Of a stretch of DNA of 64,000 bases, positions 55,635 through 64,000 are shown piece after piece. This DNA comes from Mermis nigrescens. Taxonomy: Eukaryota > Nematoda > Enoplea > Mermithida > Mermithidae. The notes under the pieces are model-generated. The model saw only the letters and a program-made list of their open reading frames with translations, made no database searches and had not been told where the DNA came from. The translations under genes and the position numbers were made by a program. Numbering within the stretch: the first letter of the stretch is position 1; each line of letters begins with the position of its first letter. The DNA is taken from the NCBI GenBank assembly GCA_036768485.1, contig JAVLUZ010000820.1, forward strand, positions 1 through 64,000. The letters are read 5' to 3'.

Positions 55635-57365
55635 CAAAAAAGTTTTTACTGGATAATTTTATGATACTTATATTTTCACTCAATAGGTATTCTCGGGCGC
55701 TAATTACAATTTTTTGATTAAAATGGCTCGATCGGACTCCTGAAACCCGGAAACTACGGATTTATGTAAAAGATTTTGGTAGCTCTAGCCGCTTATGCAA
55801 TTGCCGCAGGGTAAAATTTTAAAGGCACCCTAAATTAACTTTTTATGCGCTATCGACTGGTGTGAACCACTTTACACTACAGTGTAAAGTGATGTGATGC
55901 CGTAAGAAAAACGTGATTTACAAGTGTATTTTATCAAATATCTCAAATCGCAGCAGATAAATTTTTTTAAAGTTTCGACCAATAATTGGATATCTTATGA
56001 CTGACCTTACAGTAGAATTTGAAGAAAATTCACGGATTGGTTTCTGAGATACGGGAGCCCAAAGTACCCTATGCATAGCGTAAAATTTAGGTTTTTGTCT
56101 TTTTGCAGAAGCACAGATTGACTGTTGCTTCCAAAATTTGGCCCCTGGGGTTTCTGCGACCGCTGATTCCATATTCGCTACTTTAAATATACGATCTGGC
56201 ATCATAAAACATGTATGAGACGGGCTAAAAGGAAATCACATACGGGTACTTATAAACATGATTAATCACTGAAAAAGAGCTTGCACCAAGTCAAAATTTT
56301 TGACCTTGTAAACCAGCGCGCGTGAAATTTAATGTGAAGCAATCGAAAGCAGCAAACATGCGGCTTTAGAAAGAAAGCAGCAAGCATGCGGCTTTCGAAA
56401 ATACAAATCCAAATGTTTTTGCTTCTAGCGGCTAATTTAATATGCAACTTTTTCATTTGTTTACAATGAGGGCAAAGTTGAACATTGTACAAAGTTGAAC
56501 CCGACGCTATAGGATAGGACGTGATACAACATACTCAATGCTATACAATAGGACGTGATGTAACATACCCCATGCTATACAATAGGACGTGATATAACAT
56601 GCCCCATGCTATAAGATAGGACGTGATATAACATACCCAGTGTTACAAGATAGGACGTGATAAAATATACCTCATGCTACAAGATAGGACGTGATATACC
56701 ATACTCAGTGCTATAACATATCCTGTTCTGTAAGATTGGTGTCCCAAAACATCGAAAATATGGTTTGCACCAAAAAAATCTTTAAACATCCTAAAACATC
56801 AAAAATATGGTTTTGACCAAAAAAATTTTTAAACCTCCAAAAACATCAAAAGTATGGTTTTGGACCAAAAAAGTTTTTTTTAATATTCCAAAACGTTAAA
56901 AATATGGTTATGATCAAACAAAATTTTTAAACATCCCAGACCATCTAATGGTATAATTTCCAGAACATCCCAGAACATCAAAAATATGATTTAGGATAAA
57001 GAATTCTAAGAACCATTCTATAACGTCAGAAATATGGATTTAATCAAAGAAATGGTTGACAAAAGACAGTTTAGAAAAATTTAAAAAATACAATATGTTT
57101 TTACCAACAATTTTTTAGAAATATCCCAAAAACATCAAAAGTCCCGAAAAATAAAAAAATACAAGAGACATCTCAATCCCATGCAGCTATCAGGCCTAAG
57201 TTCAGCCAGGGCAACGCCGGGCAGCTCAGCTAGATATAAAAAATATACAAACCGCTCGCCGATCCATTGCAGAGTCATTCAATTTTTTATACTAATTACT
57301 GGTTAAGATATTATTTGTTTACAAACACTCTAGCAGATGGGGCAGCGAAGCGCCCCATTTGCTAG

Positions 57366-58848
57366 TCTATAATATTAATTTCGAGTTGTGTGTAAGTGTG
57401 TGTGTGTCTGTGAGGCAAAAAAGTTTTTACTGGATAATTTTGTGATACTTATATTTTCACTCAATGGGTATTCTCGGGCGCTAATTACAATTTTTTGATT
57501 AGAATGGCTCGATCGGACTCCTGAAACCCGGAAACTACGGATTTATGTAAAAAATTTTGGTAGCTCTAGCCGCTTATGCAATTGCCGCAGGGTAAAATTT
57601 TAAAGCCACCCTAGATCAACTTTTTATGCGCTATCGACTGATGTGAAGCCACTTTACACTACAGTGTAAACTGTTGTGATGCCGTAAGAAAAACGTGATT
57701 TACAAGTGTATTTTATCAAATATCTCAAATCGGAGCGGATAAATTTTTTTAAAGTTTTCACCAATTATTGGATATCTTATGACTGACCTTACTGTAGAAT
57801 TTGAAGAATATTCACGGATTGGTTTCTGAGATACGGGAGCCCAAAGGTACCCTATGCATAGCGCAAAATTTAGGTTTTTGTCTTTTTGCAGAAGCACAGA
57901 TTGACTGTTGCTTCCAAAATCGGGCCCCTGGGGTTTCTGGGACCACTGATTCCATATTCGCTACTTTAGATATACGATCTGGAATCATAAAACATGTATG
58001 AGACGGGCTGAAAGGAAATCACGTACGGGTACTTATAAACATGATTAATCACTGAAAAAGAGCTTGCACCAAGTCAAAATTTTTGACCTTGTAAACCAGC
58101 GCGCGTGAAATTTAATGCGAAGCAATCGAAAGCAGCAAACATGCGGCTTTCGAAAGGAATAAGCAAACATGCGGCTTTCGAAAATACAAATCCAAATGTT
58201 TTTGCTTCTAGCAGCTAATTTAATATGCAACTTTTTGCATTTGTTTACAATGAGGGCAAAGTTGAACATTGTACGCAGTTTTGCCGTTGAGTTGCCTCAT
58301 AAACGGAAGAACGAGGCAAAAGAAGACAGAGCAAAATGGAATGAGTCGTTGCTTAATGGAAAGCACTCACAAAATGCACACAAAATAATAATTGAATTAT
58401 ATATGTAGGTAGGTACTATAAATCTTGATCCTTCTATGTACAATTCGCAAATGACCATAAACAATATGTACTGTAATTTTTATTCAATCGAGCAATAAAT
58501 GTGAATTTAGCCATCTAAATACCTAGATGCAAAGAAGACAGCTGTTCAAGAATAATACATAAAATATTAACTTTACTTAATACCTTTAAATCAATAATCA
58601 ATCAATAAGAATATCAAAATTAATGTGACAACTTACACTTCAATTATTTACATAGATCTTCTAGATCGATAGTTTTGTTCTAGACAGTTTGTGGTTTCTA
58701 TTCAAAGGCTTTCCAAAGACAAAAATATAAAAACCGCTCGCCGATCCATTGCAGAGTCATTCAATTTTTTTAAAATAATTACTGGTTAAGATATTATTTG
58801 TTTACAAACACTCTAGCAGATGGGGCAGCGAAGCGCCCCATTTGCTGG
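57366..58848 (+). mobile_element. Helitron unit 4
   Basis: TC at 57366. Shares the 58274-58505 segment (TTTTGCCGTTGAGTTGCC..) with unit 1. Ends in the standard hairpin but with CTGG (58845-58848). Confidence 0.85.
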
Positions 58849-60443
58849 TCTATAATATTAATTTCGAGTTGTGTGTGTGTGTGTGTCTGTGAGGCAAAAA
58901 AGCTTTTACTGGATAATTTTGTGATACTTACATTTTCACTCAATGGGTATTCTCGGGCGCTAATTGCAATTTTTTGATTAAAATGGCTCGATCGGACTCC
59001 TGAAACCCGGAAACAAGGGATTGATGTAAAACGTTTTGGTAGCTCTAGCCGCTTATGCAATTGCCGCAGGGTAAAATTTTCAAGCCATCCTAAATCAACT
59101 TTTTATGCGCTATCGACTGGTGTGAACCACTTTACACTACAGTGTAAACTGATGTAATGCCGTAAGAAAAACGTGATTTACAAGTGTATTTTATCAAATA
59201 TCTCAGATCGCAGCGGATAAATTTTTCTAACGTTTCCACGAATTATTTATGACTGACCTTACTAAAGAATTTGAAGAAAATTCACGGATTGGTTTCTGAG
59301 ATACGGGAGCCCAAAGGCACCCTATGCATAGCGTAAAATTTAGGTTTTTGTCTTTTTGCAGAAGCACAGATTGACTGTTGCTTCCAAAATTTGGCCTCTG
59401 GGGTTTCAGGGACCGCTGATTCCATATTCGCTACTTTAAATATACGATCTGGCATCATAAAACATGTATGAGACGGTCTGAATGCAAATCACGTTCGGGT
59501 ACTTATAAACATGACTAATCACTGAAAAAGAGGTCGCACCAAGTCAAAATTTTTGACCTTGTAAACCAGTGCGCGTGAAATTTAATGCGAAGCAATAGAA
59601 AGCAGCAAACATGCGGCTTTCGAAAGAAAGCAGCAAACATGCGGCTTTCGAAAATACAAATCCAAATGTTTTTGCTTCTAGCGGCTAATTTAATATGCAA
59701 CTTTTTGCATTTGTTTACAATGAGAGCAAAATTGAACATTGTACAATACAACATACTCAATGCTATACAATAGGACGTGATGTAACATACCCCATGCTAT
59801 ACAATAGGACGTGATATAACATGCCCCATGCTATAAGATAGGACGTGATATAACATACCCAGTGTTACAGGATAGGACGTGATAAAACATACCCCTATGC
59901 TGCAAGATAGAACGTGGTATACCATACCCAGTGCTATAACATATCCTGTGCTGTAAGATTGGTGTCCCAAAACATCAAAAATATGGTTTGTACCCAAAAA
60001 ATCTATAAACATCCCAAACCATCTAATGGTATAATTTCCAGAACATCCCAGAACATCAAAAATATGATTTAGGATAAAAAATTCTCAGAACCATTCTATA
60101 ACGTCAGAAATATGGATTTAATCAAAGAAATGGTTGACGAAAGACAGTTTTAAAAACTTTAAAAAGTACAATATGTTTTTACCAACAATTTTTTTAGAAA
60201 TATCCCAAAAACATTAAAAGTCCCGAAAAATAAAAAATACAGGAGACATCTCAATCCTATACAGCTATCAGGCCTAAGTTCAGCCAGAGCAACGCCGGGC
60301 AGCTCAGCGAGATATAAAAAATATAAAAACCGCTCGCCGATCCATTGCAGAGTCATTCAATTTTTTATACTAATTACTGGTTAAGATATTATTTGTTTAC
60401 AAACACTCTAGCAGATGGGGCAGCGAAGCGGCCCATTTGCTAG
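58849..60443 (+). mobile_element. Helitron unit 5, right end of array
   Basis: TC at 58849, CTAG 60440-60443 followed by host T. The hairpin has one mismatch (GCGGCCCAT). Confidence 0.85.
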
Positions 60444-60697
60444 TCACATTTATTTTTACGATTTTAAATGAATGTCAGTCGTTGCAGACATTTTGTAAAA
60501 ATTAGTATATAATTCAGCGCCGCCGACGATCTGTTTTGACGGCTAAAAACTGATACTTCAAGCATGATTGGCGAATTTTTCGGACAGTCTTTGACACTGT
60601 TTAAAGAAATTATGGGTTCCGCCCCTGTCAGAAAATCCTGGATTTTACCACTGACACTGATTCAAACAACTTCATATGCCATTGTAATAAAAGCTTA
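60444..60697. other. Flank of Helitron array with hAT remnant
   Basis: 60480-60660 resembles 39640-39842 and ends CCTGGATTTTACCACTG, a degraded hAT terminus. No gene. Confidence 0.55.
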
Positions 60698-60880
60698 CAG
60701 TCTGTTTTATTTATTGTCTCTGTCACATAACTTCATGCATAAATTTTAAAACCATCTCCGACAATAAGCTGACAAATTGCGTTTATAGCAATGATATGAT
60801 ATATAATTATCGTAACCCTGGGCTTACTATCGATGGAAATTCTTTAAATTTATGCCCGAAGTTTTGTGAAACAGACTAGA
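60698..60880. mobile_element. Family C MITE
   Basis: ACAGTCTGTTTTATTTATTG to GTGAAACAGACTAGA with interior GACAATAAGCTGACAAATTG and TAACCCTGGGCTTACTATCG. Confidence 0.8.
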
Positions 60881-61115
60881 ACTTTGCAGTTTTCTTTTTA
60901 ATTATTCCGCAAGAATCAGGCGACAAAAGTGATTTGAAATGCTGATGCAGTAATGCGGCTTATCCATGGCATATGTACATGCGTCTCCATATGACACGTT
61001 ATACTGTGGAATATCATATTTACCGTATTAGTTTAAATACTTTTGTAATCATTTAAATGTTTTCAAAAACCTCAGAGCTAAATGAAACAGACTATAGGTA
61101 GCTTACCCATCTATA

Positions 61116-61935
61116 CTAGCAAAGAAAAATGCTCCGATGGAACAAAAAAGGGGAATATACTTGGGATTGTGAATTATCGAGGATGTAAAAGGAGGGGACT
61201 AGGAAAAATCTCCCTATGTTATGTGCCAAGAATCGCAAAATATGTAAAAAATCAGACTTTCTCTAAACAATGCAAAAAATCGAAGTATATTCTGCGGTCT
61301 CTGAAAAAACGTATTATTTTAAAATAATTTTATCTGATTGACATAATATCTTAAAAGCATATTACGTAATGCAACTTTTTGCAGACTTCATTCAACTTTG
61401 AGTTGCTTAATAATGTGACTGAAAGTGAAATGCTGTTAACAAATTATAATTAAGTTGTTCGTATTTCATTATTACTAAGCATGTCACTTAGCAGATACAG
61501 CCATTCTAAGTGTCAAAGTGCGAGCAATATTCAAAGTACCAAAAAATTGATTGAAAAAAGCAGCGAATTAGCAATGCAGTAGCTAAGCAAATTGAATGAA
61601 ATAGTATATATCGATGCATTCAAGACAATCGATGATATTGTTGGTTCAAAGCAGTAGGAAACACGGAAGCTGACGTGCAACAGACCTTATGTAGATACTC
61701 TTTTACACATGTCTATAGCAATTGTTTACTAAACTTTTACATTTTTCAAAGGCCGCAGAATATACTTCGATTTTTTGCATTGTTTAGAGAAAGTCTGATT
61801 TTTTTATATATTTTGCGATTCTTGGCATATAACATAGGGAGATTTTTCCTAGTCCCCTCCTTTTACATCCTCGATAATTCACAATCCCAAGTATATTCCC
61901 CTTTTTTGTTCCATCGGAGCATTTTTCTTTGCTAG
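61116..61935. mobile_element. TA-flanked element with long TIRs, copy 2
   Basis: CTAGCAAAGAAAAATGCTCC (61116) to GGAGCATTTTTCTTTGCTAG (ending 61935), flanked by TA on both sides. TIRs of about 185 bases. Same family as 13004-13767. Confidence 0.87.
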
Positions 61936-64000
61936 TACCCCACTTTTTAATTAGCAAGATTTGGAAATACAATACTAGATTTCATTTACTGTGCGGTTCT
62001 TCTAATAATTGAATGGTTTAAACTATACAAAGCTACTAGTTGTAGAAGAAACAAACATTCTGATTAGTAATTCTTATGTTACGTAGAACATCCTGTAAAG
62101 AAATATGCTTCCAAAACTTTCTAGAGCTCAACTTAATTTACATTTTAAACTTTACACAAGAGTGTAAAGAATTTTAGTGGGATTAATAATTTCGATATTA
62201 CTTTGATATAACGATCAGCATTTATTAAGAAATGAAACCTCTATAATGTTCTAAGAACAAATTAACATTAGGTGTTAATCACTTTACACTACTCTTTATG
62301 TGCCCCTAGCAGACGTATCACATCTGTTTCCATATATATATTTTACGACTTTAGAGAAAAAATAAGTTACCGTGAGGCTCTAGAATGAAGCTTATTATAT
62401 AGTGTAAACTTTACACTAGCAACGAGTGTAAAGAAGATTTTAGTCGGATTTGTAAATTCGATATTACTCGGATATTACGATCAACATTCATGAAAAAATT
62501 ACGTCCCCATAACGGTTTAATGACAAATAGACACAGATGTAAACCATTTTACATCACGGTTGAGTGTAAACAAACGCACCCAGCTGACGTCCCTTATTTG
62601 ATTCCATGTAAATTTTCAGATTTCGGCAAAAAATTTAGGTTTTTGCAAAGCTCTAGAACTAAGATAAACCACTTTACATCACTGTTGAGTGTAAACAAAC
62701 GCGCCCAGCTGACGTCCCTTATTTGATTCCATGTAAATTTTCAGATTTCGGCAAAAAATTCAGGTTTTCGCAAAGCTCTAGAACGAAGATTAATTAGCAG
62801 TGCAAACTTTACACAACCGCCTAGTGTAAAGAGGATTTCATTCCGATTTGTAAATCTGATATTACTCGGATATTATTATCAACATTTATGAAAAAATTGC
62901 ATGTCTACAATGGTCTGAGGACAAATAAACAATGAGTGTAAACTACTTTACATCACTGTTGGATGTAAACAAACGCGCCTACGTGACGTCTCACATTTGA
63001 TTCTTTGAAAATTTCTAGACTCCAGGAAAAAATTAGGTTTCTGGAATGCTCAAAATGAAGATAAATACATATGTACTGTAAACTTCATGTAAACACCTTG
63101 TGTAAAGAAGATTTTGGTCAGATTCGTAATTTTGATATTGTTCCGATATTATGATAAATATTCATGAAAAAATTAAGTCCTCAAAATGTTCTATGGGCAA
63201 ACTAACAATAGGTGTAAACCACTTTACAACACTGTAGAGTGTAAACATATACGCCAGACTGGCATATCAAATTTGGTTCCTGGTCCATTTCTAGACTTAA
63301 TAATCGTGTCCCTGACTCATAACCGGAGAATCAGGCAGAAAAAACAAGACAGAAACGCATTTTAAGCACCAAATGTTTGACTTTACACTCTCTAAATATT
63401 AATGTATAGACAATTTGCTTTGACATGCACCCGATATAAAGCACTTTATTTTTATTCTATTGGACTTATCCCGACTTCTGGACGGAGAAAGTGGCGAACA
63501 AAAAACGCAACAGAAACGTATTTTCTATCATTTAGAACACTGTAAACTTTAAAATTCCGTACCGAACTCCCCATTGAGTTTAAAGAAATTAGGTTCGGTA
63601 CAATTTGTAGCTTTTAAATCGTAGTCTATTCCTGTGTGCCAAAATTCTGTTGCAAAAATTATTTGGTATGATTTATTAATCAAACTTCGGAAAAAACGTG
63701 TTTTTTCGCCCATTTTTTACCTCTGATTTCGAACTTTACACCCCCATAAATAACTTAATATTGCGTTTTTTTTAAATGCAATTTGCTGCGATGTGTAGCC
63801 CCTGAGAGGCACTTTATTACTGCTGTATTAAATTTACCCTGACTCATAAGCGGAAAAATTTGGCAGAGAAATCTTAGTTAAAATCCGTTTTTTACACCAT
63901 CTACTAGAGTGTAAACTTTAAACCCCAGGATCTAACTCACCATAGAGCGTAGAAGACTTTGCTTATATGTAGAATGTATCCCTTGATCCGCTCTACATTT
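61116..64000 (+). repeat. Large dispersed repeat, copy 2 (runs off window)
   Basis: Same order as 13004-16400: TIR module, TTTTTAATTAGC, then GTGTAAA/TTTACAC-rich DNA. 62525-62620 and 62660-62760 are a local tandem duplication (AAACGCRCCCAGCTGACGTC) not seen in copy 1. Cut by the window end. Confidence 0.87.

Larger units (their letters stand above)
53184..57365 (+). mobile_element. Helitron unit 3, three cores
   Basis: Starts after CTAG with an extra TCT, then TCTATAATATT at 53187. Additional internal cores at about 54339 and 55541, each with a long GT tract. Ends CTAG 57362-57365. Confidence 0.85.
47020..60443 (+). mobile_element. Head-to-tail Helitron array, five units
   Basis: Five units start TCTATAATATTAATTTCG and end in the hairpin ATGGGGC-loop-GCCCCAT followed by TTGCTAG. 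Unit ends: 47020-50186, 50187-53183, 53184-57365, 57366-58848 (CTGG instead of CTAG), 58849-60443. The outer flanks are A (47019) and T (60444), the A|T insertion rule of Helitrons. Junctions read CTAG|TC. No Rep/helicase frame is present, so all units are non-autonomous. Interiors hold (GT)n, 30-35-base tandem repeats and a nested second Helitron-type 3' end. Confidence 0.88.

Noticed and set aside
47020..60443. Possible multigene family in the repeated units
   Set aside because: Units carry Helitron termini and no splice-compatible coding content; identity extends over non-coding satellites.

Overview
This is a eukaryotic (invertebrate animal) genomic window: AT-rich, with GT..AG spliced genes and a very high transposon load. 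Two complete protein-coding genes can be assembled, both on the + strand. No bacterial operon, rRNA or CRISPR signal is visible. Frequent TACATA/GTAGGTACCTAC-type words, Helitrons and abundant hAT-like miniature elements would suit an arthropod, but the sequence alone does not fix the lineage.

Gene 1 (10289-28910) is an SLC36/AAAP-family amino-acid transporter. Nine exons join in consistent phase into a 492-residue protein with the expected membrane core, from a GTGCLSLP first helix to a YVNIVEI-type C terminus. Its introns are mostly transposon-derived. Intron 3 (5.5 kb) is bounded by a perfect 13-bp direct repeat lying exactly on its two splice junctions. Gene 2 (34641-40675) is a secreted TGF-beta superfamily ligand. 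Four exons separated by three phase-1 introns give about 434 residues: signal peptide, prodomain, a Lys-Arg cleavage site and a nine-cysteine mature domain of activin/TGF-beta/myostatin type. The two genes are unrelated in function and merely adjacent.

Layout: 1-4380 is a giant fold-back repeat with about 2-kb arms built of 136-bp units. 4381-10288 is intergenic, with a 59-bp tandem repeat, a terminal-inverted-repeat (TIR) element full of GGACACTTTAAGG palindromes, and a 1.07-kb hAT element. 10289-28910 is the transporter. 28911-34640 is intergenic and holds a pair of inverted MITEs and an inverted repeat containing tRNA-Thr-like sequences. 34641-40675 is the ligand gene. 40676-47019 contains dispersed repeats and MITEs. 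47020-60443 is a 13.4-kb head-to-tail Helitron array with CTAG|TC junctions. 60444-64000 is more repeats, including the second copy of the large repeat that sits in transporter intron 3.

The best candidates for something undescribed are: the Helitron array, with a second type of Helitron 3' end nested in it and dinucleotide tracts expanded only in cores that lack the Helitron 5' terminus; a hAT-like MITE family (termini CATACGTGGGC) that twice occurs as an inverted pair sharing three copies of one target duplication; a related element carrying a 570-bp CAAC-type minisatellite; and the intron bounded by an exon-derived direct repeat. All assignments are from reading the sequence; no database search or folding was run.
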